DNA from: an uncultured Bacilli bacterium
GTDB lineage: Bacteria; Bacillota_I; Bacilli_A; RF39; UBA660
Length of the DNA: 18,051 nucleotides
Reading direction: 5' to 3'
NCBI GenBank assembly: GCA_944351345.1
Contig: CALVPO010000017.1
Span: forward strand, 1-18,051
Shown: piece after piece, positions 1 to 7,037 of the stretch
Layout of the letters: each line of letters begins with the position of its first letter
How positions within the stretch are numbered: the stretch's first letter is position 1
The notes under the pieces: model-generated
Databases searched by the model: none
What the model was told of the DNA's origin: nothing
The model's input: only the letters and a program-made list of their open reading frames with translations
Made by a program: the position numbers and the translations under genes

Positions 1-2
1 GG

Positions 3-197
3 TTAGAAAAATGGAGTCTTGTTATAACCCCATATGCTAACTAAAATTGTAAGATTTATTTTTGAAAAATCCCTAATGTTGCCAGATAATGTTATTTTTT
101 TAGTATTATCATTAGTTTTATATGAATCACTAAAATAATATTTAGTATTTGAAGATACATTAGTGCGTATCAACGTATTTGTGTATGTTGCAATACT
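3..197 (-). pseudogene. Shifted-frame continuation of the surface-protein gene
   Basis: After the body frame ends (TGA 172-170), the frame one base away is open from just after a TAA at 200-198 to a TAA at 5-3. It encodes about 60 residues such as TNVSSNTKYYFSDSYKTND and KKITLSGNI. The Ser/Thr/Asn/Tyr-rich composition matches the upstream protein. This fits a single-base deletion in the segment 172-198. No start codon with an RBS precedes it. It could also be unrelated sequence. Confidence 0.4.
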
Positions 198-1583
198 TTA
201 TCTAAACCATACATATAACCTACATAAGCTGAATCATATGGATCACTATTAAAGACACTTGTTCCAATAGATGTCTTACTTCCTATATCGCTAGTACTAG
301 TTCCAGAATAAATTAACCTTATACTTCCATCTCCATTTATTCTAACTATTCTCCATATAAAACCTGCAAAAGATACATAATTATTATCTACTTTTCCTCT
401 ATAATAATAAGTATCTCCATAATCATCTACTGTCTTATATAAGCCCTTATCTGATAAATTAGATACTACAATATCTCTATTATATTTATCAACATTTAAT
501 GCTTTATATGTAGTATAAGCTCCATTAGTACTTTGTATAGCATTATATATAATGTACATTGTTTCACAGCCATAAAAATTGGTATTTCCACAAGTATAAT
601 ATTTGTTATTATTAGTTGATATTGCATCTGTCATCTTTTTTAAACTATAATTTTTCAATGAATACATACCAGTTTTTTCATCAAAAATATACTCATTACC
701 TACATATATTTCGCTATTAGCAGTGAATACTCCATTGCTATTTATAATATTTTTTTCTATTTTTTCTTTATAAGTAAAAACAAGAGCTGTTTTATTAAAA
801 TCAGCCTTTTTAGAAGATATATATTCTTTAGCATCATTAACTGTATTAGAATATTTCTCTGTTATAAGAAGACAATCACTAAGTTTAGTTATACCTTCAT
901 TAGTACAATAATCTTTATCAAACTCTTTAAATGTTGCTGTTACTCCTTGACCATTAAAATCTTCAAATCTAACTAAACCACCAAATTCACCTTTATCAGT
1001 ATCAGTTTGATCTTGATTATTCTCACTTAGCCAAACTGCTATATAATAAGTTTTAGAACCACCTACATTTAACTTTAATTCATCATCTAAACTAGATGTT
1101 CCCATTCCATTAGTTAAATATTCACTTTTTCTACTAGTAGGATTTTCTATTTCTTCCCATTTTAAATTATTATAAACATTATTTTGACCAGTTGCTGCTA
1201 TAGTTACTGTTCCTTTAAGTCTTAGATTAGTACTTCCAGTATTATTAATAGTAATTTTATACACCTCACATGATAAATTACTATTACCATCTATACAACT
1301 ACTTACTCCACCTGTTCCTTTTAAGGCTATATCTAAGTTTTTATCTAGTAATGGTACTAATCTAGCATTAGCACTATCTGGTACTATTCTTTCTACTGTT
1401 AAGTTAGCATTAGCTAATGCTAAGTCTCCATTAATAGCATTACTATTACTAGAACTACTATAATAGTAAGCATAAGTACCACCTGTAATTAATACAGCAT
1501 ATATAAATAGACCTAATACTATGTATTTATAGTATTTGACCCCCCCCCGAATTAACTTTCGCGTAACCAAACATTTTCTTCAC
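170..1583 (-). CDS. Surface-exposed signal-anchor protein, frame-broken by a 9-G tract (phase OFF)
   Basis: The body of the gene (open from 1570 to 170) encodes a membrane segment (KYIVLGLFIYAVLITGGTYAYYY), a Ser/Asn-rich stretch, and beta-rich repeats with paired cysteines. A conserved-looking block, FAGFIWRIVRINGDGSIRLIYSG, lies near its end. The GGTYAYY motif resembles SipW/TasA-type secreted proteins. The supported start is GTG 1583, 7 bases after AGGAG, with ATG 1574 in the same frame. From there the frame reads MKKMFGYAKVNSGGGQIL and stops after 18 codons, because nine G (1540-1548) shift it. Eight G would join the start to the body. The only start in the body frame, TTG 1570, lacks a ribosome binding site. 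The 3' end also stops abruptly at 170 after LQHTQIR. Confidence 0.75.
1540..1548 (-). repeat. Poly-G(9) homopolymer, putative phase-variation tract
   Basis: Nine consecutive C on the plus strand (G on the coding strand), between the translation start and the membrane-segment codons of the surface-protein gene. Slipped-strand loss of one G, or gain of two, restores the frame from GTG 1583. Such a run is very unlikely by chance in DNA this AT-rich. Confidence 0.85.
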
Positions 1584-1621
1584 TAACTATCTCCTACTTT
1601 CTCTTATCTATTCTTAACTTA

Positions 1622-1650
1622 ATTATACAACAACTACTATAAAATTGGAA
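1622..1650 (-). promoter_or_regulatory. Promoter of the surface-protein gene
   Basis: Minus-strand TATAAT (1627-1622) with TTCCAA (1650-1645) 17 bases upstream. The -10 is perfect and the -35 weak. An A/T-tract region (1651-1690) lies just upstream and could act as an UP element. The predicted start is near 1615, about 30 bases before the GTG start at 1583, leaving room for the AGGAG at about 1591-1595. The rest of the 1584-1825 gap shows only the terminator hairpin. Confidence 0.6.
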
Positions 1651-1755
1651 GTGAAAAAAATATTATTTTTTATCAATTAAATATTAAAAATAAAACTGAA
1701 GATTATTAAGAGCATGTTATAGTTACGTATGATACTACTATTAAATAAATAAAAT

Positions 1756-1789
1756 AAATAGAACAATCTATTAATGATTAATTCTATTT
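1756..1789 (-). terminator. Probable terminator after the phosphatase gene
   Basis: Inverted repeat aaatagaa (1756-1763) and ttctattt (1782-1789) with an inner aatc/gatt pairing. On the minus strand the stem is followed by TATTTTATTTA, U-rich but interrupted. On the plus strand it is followed by an uninterrupted T run. The stem is AT-rich and so weak. It lies about 37 bases past the phosphatase stop. Confidence 0.55.
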
Positions 1790-1825
1790 TTTTAGTGAAA
1801 CGTGAAAAGAAATAATTTATTGTTA

Positions 1826-2506
1826 TTAGTCAAATAACTTATGTTTTATAAGATTAACTTCTTTTTCACTTATACCTAAATATTCCATATAATTATTAAT
1901 ATTTTTATATTTTTGTCTAAATAATTTTAGAGTTTCTTCCATATATTCTAGTTTTGATCTATCAAAGAATGATGGTAAATCGGGATTATCTTTATTCATT
2001 TTTTTCATTTTTTCTCTTATATAGATATAACTTACCGAATAATCAGCGATGATATCATCATCATATACATCTGCTAGGAGTAATAATAGCATTGCTACTA
2101 CGCCTGTCCTATCTTTACCTGCTGTACAATTAAATAATACACCATCTTTACTATTTGCTATAATATTAAAAACCTGGCTAATTGTTTCTTTATCAGAGAT
2201 TGTTTTCATATAACCAATAGTAATATCTTCTTCCAGTTTAATGTTATTACTTTTTACACTAATATTATAATAATTAAATTCTTCTCTATTTAGACAATTT
2301 TTCTTTCTTTCTACTTCATCTTTTCTTCTTAAATCTATAATAGTATTAATTTTATTATCAAGTAAATATTTAATTTCTTGGTTAGTCATTTCATAAGGAA
2401 GATTGCTTCTAATAAATCTATTAAATTTAATAACTTTGCCTTCTTTATTACAATAGCCACCTAAATCTCTCATATTACTAACATTTTTACAAATTATTCT
2501 TCTCAT
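1826..2506 (-). CDS. Tyrosine/serine protein phosphatase, Cys-based (Y_phosphatase3-like)
   Basis: 226 aa with the C-x5-R active-site loop as CTAGKDRTG: nucleophile Cys127, Arg133. N-terminal NMRDLGGY and IDLRRKDE (Asp59) are further signatures of the bacterial tyrosine phosphatase family related to PF13350, some members of which act on phosphoinositides. The residue before the nucleophile, usually His (HCTAGKDRTG), is Asn126 here, which may raise the Cys pKa. GGAGG sits close to the ATG (4-5 bases). It is the last gene of the uvrC operon, 20 bases after uvrC, and a hairpin follows it. The substrate cannot be told from sequence. Confidence 0.87.
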   Translation of the reverse strand: MRRIICKNVSNMRDLGGYCNKEGKVIKFNRFIRSNLPYEMTNQEIKYLLDNKINTIIDLRRKDEVERKKNCLNREEFNYYNISVKSNNIKLEEDITIGYMKTISDKETISQVFNIIANSKDGVLFNCTAGKDRTGVVAMLLLLLADVYDDDIIADYSVSYIYIREKMKKMNKDNPDLPSFFDRSKLEYMEETLKLFRQKYKNINNYMEYLGISEKEVNLIKHKLFD

Positions 2507-2526
2507 ATTTCCTCCATATCATTTAC

Positions 2527-4290
2527 TTATAAGTTTTCTAATAATTCTTTTAGTCTGATGCTAACGTTATTGGGAAGTATTTGGTTTAATTCTTCTATAC
2601 TGGCTTTTTTGATATTAGTAATTGTTCTATATTTTTTTAGTAATTTATTTTTTCTTACTTGACCGATTCCTTCTATGTTATCTAATATACTAGATATAGA
2701 GCCTTTACTTCTTATTTGTCTATGATAATTTATAGTAAAATTATGGACTTCATCTTGCATTTTTGTTAGTAAGAAGAATAAATTACTTCGTTTGTCTACT
2801 TCTATTATTCTAATTGGGTCTAATCCTACTAGGGTGTTGGTATTATGTTTATCGTCTTTTTTTAGGCCTGCTGATGGGATATTTAGATTTAGTTCTTGTA
2901 ATACTTCTCTTGCTACATTTAATTGTCCTATACCACCATCTACTATTATTAAGTCTGGTCTAGGTAAATTGTCTTTTAGGACTCTAAAATATCTTCTGTA
3001 AATTACTTCTCGCATTGTTCCATAATCATCATTTACATCATTAGTTATTTTAAACTTTCTATATTCGTTTTTACATGGTTTACCATCTATAAATACTACC
3101 ATTCCTGATACGTTAAAGGTACCAAAAAGATTGGAATTATCAAATAGTTCGATTCTACTTAATTTGTCTATATTTAAAATACTTGCTAGTTCTTCTAGAG
3201 ATTTAGTACTTGCTTCTTCATCTTTAGATATTATACTAATTTGTTCGTTATAATAATTTTTGGCATTATCTATAGCTAGGTCTAACATTTTTTTCTTTTT
3301 TCCTTTTTGGGGAGTGAAGAAATTTATATCAAAGGCTTTGGTTAGTATGTCTTTATCTACTATATCTGGTACTATTACTTCGTTTGGTTTTATTTTATGC
3401 TTGTCATAGAATTTTGATATATAAGTAATTAGTTCTTCTTCTAGGGTGTCAATCATAGGAAATATATTGGTGTTATGGTCTAGTAATTTTCCACCACGAA
3501 TAAAAAGCATTGCTACTACTAAGTAATTGTTTTTCTCATAATAACCTATAATATCTCTATTTAGATTGTCATCTAATTCTACTTTTTGTCTTTCTAGGGT
3601 TATTGAAATATAGTCTAGTAGTTCTTTATATTCTAAGGCTTTTTCGAATTGTAGCTTGTTGCTGGCGTTATCCATTAGTGTTTTTAGTTTATCGGTTATT
3701 ATTTTGTGATTACCGTTAAAGAAAGAGATTATTTCTTGTTTCATTTCATTTATTACATTATCATCTATATCTTTTTCACAGTAGCCTAAACATTCTTTTA
3801 TGTGGTAATATAGACATACTTTTTTTTCATATGTTCGACATTTTCTTAGAGGGTATATTCTGTTTAGCATGTCTACTACTTTTTTTGCAGCTGTAACATT
3901 AGGATATGGTCCGAATAATTTGGTATTTCTATTTTTCTTCATGTTAGGATTTCTTACTATTACTAAACGAAAGACTTTTTCATTAGTTATTTCTATATAG
4001 GGATAGCTTTTGTCGTCTCTTAATAAGATGTTGTATTTAGGGTCATGTTTTTTTATTAGATTAATTTCTAATAATAGGGCTTCTAATTCTGATGATGTTA
4101 TTATGTAGTCAAATGTTACTATATCTCTTACTAGCATGGCTGTTTTACCTGTATGGGATGATTTAAAGTATGATGATAGTCTATTTTTTAAGTTTTTAGA
4201 TTTTCCAACATAAATTATAATATTATTTTTATCTTTCATTAAATAGCAGCCTGGCTTATGAGGAACTAGTGCTAATTTTTCATCTATCAT
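2527..4290 (-). CDS. uvrC: Excinuclease ABC subunit UvrC
   Basis: UvrC makes both incisions in nucleotide excision repair after UvrA/UvrB damage loading. The 587-aa protein has an N-terminal GIY-YIG nuclease domain (KPGCYLM...IIYVGKSKNLKNRLSSYF, about 10-45). Four Cys (CRTYEKKVCLYYHIKECLGYC, about 150-170) form the known metal-cluster region. A UVR motif for UvrB contact follows (FEKALEYKELLDYI). The RNase H-like C-terminal nuclease has ELFDNSNLFGT and LIIVDGGIGQLNVA, and a helix-hairpin-helix pair closes the protein. ATG 4290 forms a TAATG overlap with the preceding gene and follows GGAAGG. An in-frame TTG at 4305 begins in that GGAAGG and is rejected. The length is close to the Bacillus protein. 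Confidence 0.96.
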   Translation of the reverse strand: MIDEKLALVPHKPGCYLMKDKNNIIIYVGKSKNLKNRLSSYFKSSHTGKTAMLVRDIVTFDYIITSSELEALLLEINLIKKHDPKYNILLRDDKSYPYIEITNEKVFRLVIVRNPNMKKNRNTKLFGPYPNVTAAKKVVDMLNRIYPLRKCRTYEKKVCLYYHIKECLGYCEKDIDDNVINEMKQEIISFFNGNHKIITDKLKTLMDNASNKLQFEKALEYKELLDYISITLERQKVELDDNLNRDIIGYYEKNNYLVVAMLFIRGGKLLDHNTNIFPMIDTLEEELITYISKFYDKHKIKPNEVIVPDIVDKDILTKAFDINFFTPQKGKKKKMLDLAIDNAKNYYNEQISIISKDEEASTKSLEELASILNIDKLSRIELFDNSNLFGTFNVSGMVVFIDGKPCKNEYRKFKITNDVNDDYGTMREVIYRRYFRVLKDNLPRPDLIIVDGGIGQLNVAREVLQELNLNIPSAGLKKDDKHNTNTLVGLDPIRIIEVDKRSNLFFLLTKMQDEVHNFTINYHRQIRSKGSISSILDNIEGIGQVRKNKLLKKYRTITNIKKASIEELNQILPNNVSIRLKELLENL

Positions 4291-5240
4291 TAGGCATCCT
4301 TCCAAACTTCATACCAAGATTTTAATTTTGAGGCACCAGTTCCTGCTATATCTTTAATGAACGACCAAGTTATAGAAAAATTTTTCTTTAAGTCTGATAG
4401 ACCTTCTTTGGCAGCTGCACAAGTACTTTCATTTTTAGAACATATATCTGTTGTTATATCTAGATATTTAGAGACTACTTTAGATTTTACATTGTTGTAT
4501 TTTTCTGATAATGTTTCTTTATATCCTGGAAAATAGCTGTCTACTTTTTGGTCTATGGATACGGCTAATTTTAATACACTAAGTTTGGCAGAATTGCTAA
4601 GTTCAGAGAAAGTTTTTCCTTTGATTGGTTCGTTATAGAAAAGGAAATCAACGATTGTTACAAAGCCATTTTTGATGCTACTAGTTATAGAACCTGAATT
4701 TTTAGAATTATCTAATTCATTATCTAAATTTTCAAAATAATTTATGACTTCTTCTTCGCTTCCTACTATACTATTACTGTTTGAATTATCAGTAGTTGGA
4801 TTTGAATTATTTTGGCTACTATTGTTTTCTTGACTAGTAGTATTAGATTCTTGATTAGTATTATTAGTTTTATCATCATAGATAGTGAATTCTACTACTC
4901 TACTAAGTATTTGGACTTCTTTTAAATCAGCTTCGATAGGATCGAGTTTATCGTTAATATTATCTATAGTTAAGGCTAATTTATCTCCAACATTGTATTC
5001 ATCATCAATGTTAAATTTATAATCTTTATCGTTATCATCATTTGTTACTATAATATAATTATCTCCTACATATTTAACAGTTGCCTCTATAATTTGAGAA
5101 GTATCTTTATTTAAGTTAATATAAAATAAATAGGCAATTGCAAATAAAATTAATATAGTAACTACTACTACCAATAATATTTTTTGATAATCTATTTTTA
5201 TATTTTCATTATATTTATTATTTTGTATTTTAGAAATCAT
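4290..5240 (-). CDS. Membrane-anchored extracytoplasmic protein of unknown function
   Basis: 316 aa, function not recognised. Residues 1-20 are basic and cytoplasmic, and 21-43 form a single membrane segment (ILLVVVVTILILFAIAYLF). About 48-120 look like a small beta domain (VKYVGDNYIIVTNDD..., repeating VGDK/LTIDN). Residues 123-160 are a Asn/Ser/Thr/Gln-rich linker typical of extracytoplasmic proteins. The last about 150 residues are helical with one Cys pair (C267, C274) that could form a disulfide outside the cell. GGGGAGG with an extended -10 promoter supports the start. The stop overlaps the uvrC start (TAATG), so the two are coupled, although a role in DNA repair is not implied. Confidence 0.85.
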   Translation of the reverse strand: MISKIQNNKYNENIKIDYQKILLVVVVTILILFAIAYLFYINLNKDTSQIIEATVKYVGDNYIIVTNDDNDKDYKFNIDDEYNVGDKLALTIDNINDKLDPIEADLKEVQILSRVVEFTIYDDKTNNTNQESNTTSQENNSSQNNSNPTTDNSNSNSIVGSEEEVINYFENLDNELDNSKNSGSITSSIKNGFVTIVDFLFYNEPIKGKTFSELSNSAKLSVLKLAVSIDQKVDSYFPGYKETLSEKYNNVKSKVVSKYLDITTDICSKNESTCAAAKEGLSDLKKNFSITWSFIKDIAGTGASKLKSWYEVWKDA

Positions 5241-5306
5241 GTTATAATTCCTCCCCTCTTTAGATATTTAATTTTATGTATTAAATAAACTAATAGTTAC
5301 AGTTAT

Positions 5307-5335
5307 ATTATAACAAACTTTAGGTATAAATAAAA
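5307..5335 (-). promoter_or_regulatory. Promoter of the 316-aa protein/uvrC/phosphatase operon
   Basis: Minus-strand TGTTATAAT (5315-5307) is an extended -10 (TGn plus a perfect TATAAT). Only a weak T-rich -35 (TTTTAT) lies about 17 bases upstream, overlapping the tail of the rel terminator. The predicted start is near 5300, giving a leader of about 60 bases before the GGGGAGG and ATG at 5240. Confidence 0.6.
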
Positions 5336-5377
5336 GAGTGATTTAATTTTAAATTAATATTTTATAATCACTCTTTT
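5332..5377 (-). terminator. Rho-independent terminator after rel
   Basis: Perfect 12-bp inverted repeat: aaaagagtgatt at 5332-5343 and aatcactctttt at 5366-5377, with a 22-base AT-rich loop. It starts 5 bases past the rel stop. On the minus strand the stem ends in TTTT followed by ATTTATA. Its symmetry would let it act in both directions. Confidence 0.78.
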
Positions 5378-5382
5378 AATAT

Positions 5383-6828
5383 TTAATTTGCTCTTCTTAT
5401 TCTAATTTTGGCTCTAGTAGTTTTAGCTTTATCTATCCACGAAGGAGTTGCTGTAACATTTAGATTGTTAGTAACTATTTCTACTATATCTCCTTTTTTT
5501 AGGGTATAATCTAGTTCTACATTATTACCATTAACAATAGCTGCTACCATATTATCTCCTAAACCTACTTTATAGGCGAAATCGATTGGTGTTGAGCCAA
5601 CTGGTAATTCTATAGTTTTGCCATTAACAGCACTATATGTATAAACTTTGTTATAAAATAATTCATTTTTTATATGTTTAACAAATTCTAAATCGTCTCC
5701 AAAACATTTATCTATTTCTATTAAAGAGTCATAAAATTGATATTTCTTTAATTCTTCTTGCATTATTTCTATTGCATTTTGACCTTTTTGTTGCCAATAC
5801 TCTGTAATTCCTAATGAGGCTAATTTATCCATTTCAAATGTTCTTATTTGGGCTTGAACTAAATGATTATCAAAGCCATAGATTGTTGTATGAAGCGACT
5901 GATATTTATTAGTTTTAGGTCTACTGATATAATCTTTAAATTTAGAATTAACAGGATAATATTTAAAATGAAGGACCCTAAGAGCTCTATAGCAATCGTC
6001 TATATTATCAACATTAATTTTTAGAGAAAACAAATCACGAATATCACTAATCTTAAAATCTTTTTGAGGAGAATTTTGTTTTTCTTTAGCTTTATATATT
6101 CCATAAATACTTTTAATTCTTACCCTAATATCATTATTTATATTATTTTTTTGTAACCCTTTAGAAATATCTTCTTTCATGTATTCTAAATTGTCTTGAT
6201 ATAAGTATTTTATTTCTTCTCTATCTTCTTTTATTTTTTGATATTCATCAGGATATAAATAGAATAAAGATATATTTTCTAGTTCATTTTTTATTTCATA
6301 TATTCCTAAGTAATATGCTAGTGGTACAAATATTTCTAATGTTTCTATAGCATTTTCTATTTGTTTTTCTTTTGTTTTATATTGTAGAGTTCGCATGTTA
6401 TGAAGTCTATCTGCTAATTTTATTAAAATTATTCTAACATCATTAGTAAGTCCTAATATTATTTTTCTTGTGTTAGCAAGTCTTTGTTCTTCTTTACTAG
6501 AAAAGTTCATCCTACTAATTTTACTAACACCATCTACTAGATTAGCAACATTATAATTAAACAAAATTTCTAATTCTTCTTTGGTTATTTCTGTATCTTC
6601 TATGGTGTCGTGTAGTAGTGCTGCACATATAGTATCAATATCAGCATGAAGCATAGCTAGTATATAGGCAACGTTTAGAGGATGGATAATATAATCCTCA
6701 CCACTAGCTCTTTTTTGTCCCTTATGTAGATAATTAGCTAAATTATAAGCTTTTCGTAGTTGCTCTAAACCTTGGGGATAATAACTATTAACTAATGCTT
6801 CTAAATCATAAAAAGATAAATTATTCAT
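5383..6828 (-). CDS. rel: RelA/SpoT-family (p)ppGpp hydrolase with degenerate synthetase, C-terminally truncated
   Basis: Long RSH-type protein, 481 aa from ATG 6828. An upstream TTG at 6834 abuts the AGGAGG and is not preferred. The HD hydrolase domain (about 20-155) keeps R40, H49, H73-D74, E77-D78, D140, N144 and T147, so ppGpp hydrolysis looks intact. The synthetase domain (about 230-345) keeps R237, K239, D265, Y309 and H313. However, the catalytic Glu of the ExQIRT motif is Gln325 (QAQIRT), Lys270 replaces the usual Arg, and the AHW motif reads EYW. TGS spans about 394-455. The protein then ends at 481, without the helical, zinc-finger/CC and ACT domains of the usual about 730-aa Rel. 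It is preceded by an attenuator-like leader and followed 5 bases later by a terminator. I infer a hydrolase-biased enzyme with lost or altered ribosome sensing. Confidence 0.88.
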   Translation of the reverse strand: MNNLSFYDLEALVNSYYPQGLEQLRKAYNLANYLHKGQKRASGEDYIIHPLNVAYILAMLHADIDTICAALLHDTIEDTEITKEELEILFNYNVANLVDGVSKISRMNFSSKEEQRLANTRKIILGLTNDVRIILIKLADRLHNMRTLQYKTKEKQIENAIETLEIFVPLAYYLGIYEIKNELENISLFYLYPDEYQKIKEDREEIKYLYQDNLEYMKEDISKGLQKNNINNDIRVRIKSIYGIYKAKEKQNSPQKDFKISDIRDLFSLKINVDNIDDCYRALRVLHFKYYPVNSKFKDYISRPKTNKYQSLHTTIYGFDNHLVQAQIRTFEMDKLASLGITEYWQQKGQNAIEIMQEELKKYQFYDSLIEIDKCFGDDLEFVKHIKNELFYNKVYTYSAVNGKTIELPVGSTPIDFAYKVGLGDNMVAAIVNGNNVELDYTLKKGDIVEIVTNNLNVTATPSWIDKAKTTRAKIRIRRAN

Positions 6829-6855
6829 ATACAACCTCCTAATAATTTAATTAAC

Positions 6856-6891
6856 AAAAAAACAACTAAAAATCATAATGATTCATAGTTG
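6856..6891 (-). terminator. Intrinsic terminator in the rel leader (putative attenuator)
   Basis: On the minus strand CAACTA pairs with TAGTTG, an inner TGATT/AATCA-type stem closes a 3-base loop, and seven T follow directly. The T run ends 16 bases before the rel AGGAGG. The hairpin therefore lies between the strong promoter at 7004-7032 and the rel start, with no room for another promoter after it. It either attenuates rel or ends a short leader transcript. Confidence 0.72.
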
Positions 6892-6895
6892 CTTA

Positions 6896-6976
6896 TTAAA
6901 AATATTTTATGCATGAACAAAATAATATTAACGAAAAATAAATATAATTAAATTTTCTTTTTATTAATACTACCAT
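6896..6976 (-). CDS. Putative 26-aa leader peptide upstream of rel
   Basis: A short ORF inside the rel 5' leader, about 20 bases after the predicted transcription start. ATG 6976 is 8 bases from AGGAG, as good a site as those of the ribosomal genes. The product starts MVVLIKRKFNYIYFSLI and ends with two Cys and KYF. It is basic near the N-terminus, then strongly hydrophobic and aromatic. The stop TAA is followed by a second TAA, and the terminator stem starts 4 bases after the first stop. This fits a regulatory leader peptide whose translating or stalled ribosome would cover the 5' arm of the hairpin. It could also be a small membrane peptide. Homology is unknown. Confidence 0.55.
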   Translation of the reverse strand: MVVLIKRKFNYIYFSLILFCSCIKYF

Positions 6977-7003
6977 ACGCTCATCTCCTAAAATATTTTA
7001 TTA

Positions 7004-7032
7004 AATATACAATTTTTTAATATTTTTGTCAA
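7004..7032 (-). promoter_or_regulatory. Promoter of the rel leader transcript
   Basis: Minus-strand TTGACA (7032-7027), a 17-base spacer and TATATT (7009-7004). This is the closest match to a sigma-70/sigma-A consensus promoter seen in the window. The predicted start is near 6997, giving a 5' leader of about 170 bases before the rel ATG. The -35 box begins 5 bases past the stop codon of the preceding gene. Confidence 0.8.
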
Positions 7033-7037
7033 TAATT

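Noticed and set aside
170..172. Reading UGA as Trp (Mycoplasma code), which would extend the surface-protein frame past 172
   Set aside because: Trp in all conserved genes is TGG and none contains in-frame TGA. In an AT-rich code-4 genome most Trp codons would be TGA.
1568..1570. TTG at 1570 as the true start of the surface protein, making the gene intact at its 5' end
   Set aside because: No ribosome binding site at proper distance, while AGGAG is 7 bases from GTG 1583. An ordinary start would also leave the 9-G run unexplained.
1651..1700. A/T runs upstream of the surface-protein promoter as phase-variation repeats
   Set aside because: Runs of this length are common in the AT-rich intergenic DNA here; UP-element-like at most.
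2792..3001. Plus-strand ORFs of 60-100 codons across the window (for example 2792-3001, 9719-9994, 11879-12184, 17025-17273)
   Set aside because: All lie antisense to strongly conserved genes, lack Shine-Dalgarno sites and show composition expected of complementary reading.
6841..7003. T-box or other known riboswitch in the rel leader
   Set aside because: The leader is short, lacks the T-box core sequence, and most of it is taken up by a small ORF with its own RBS.
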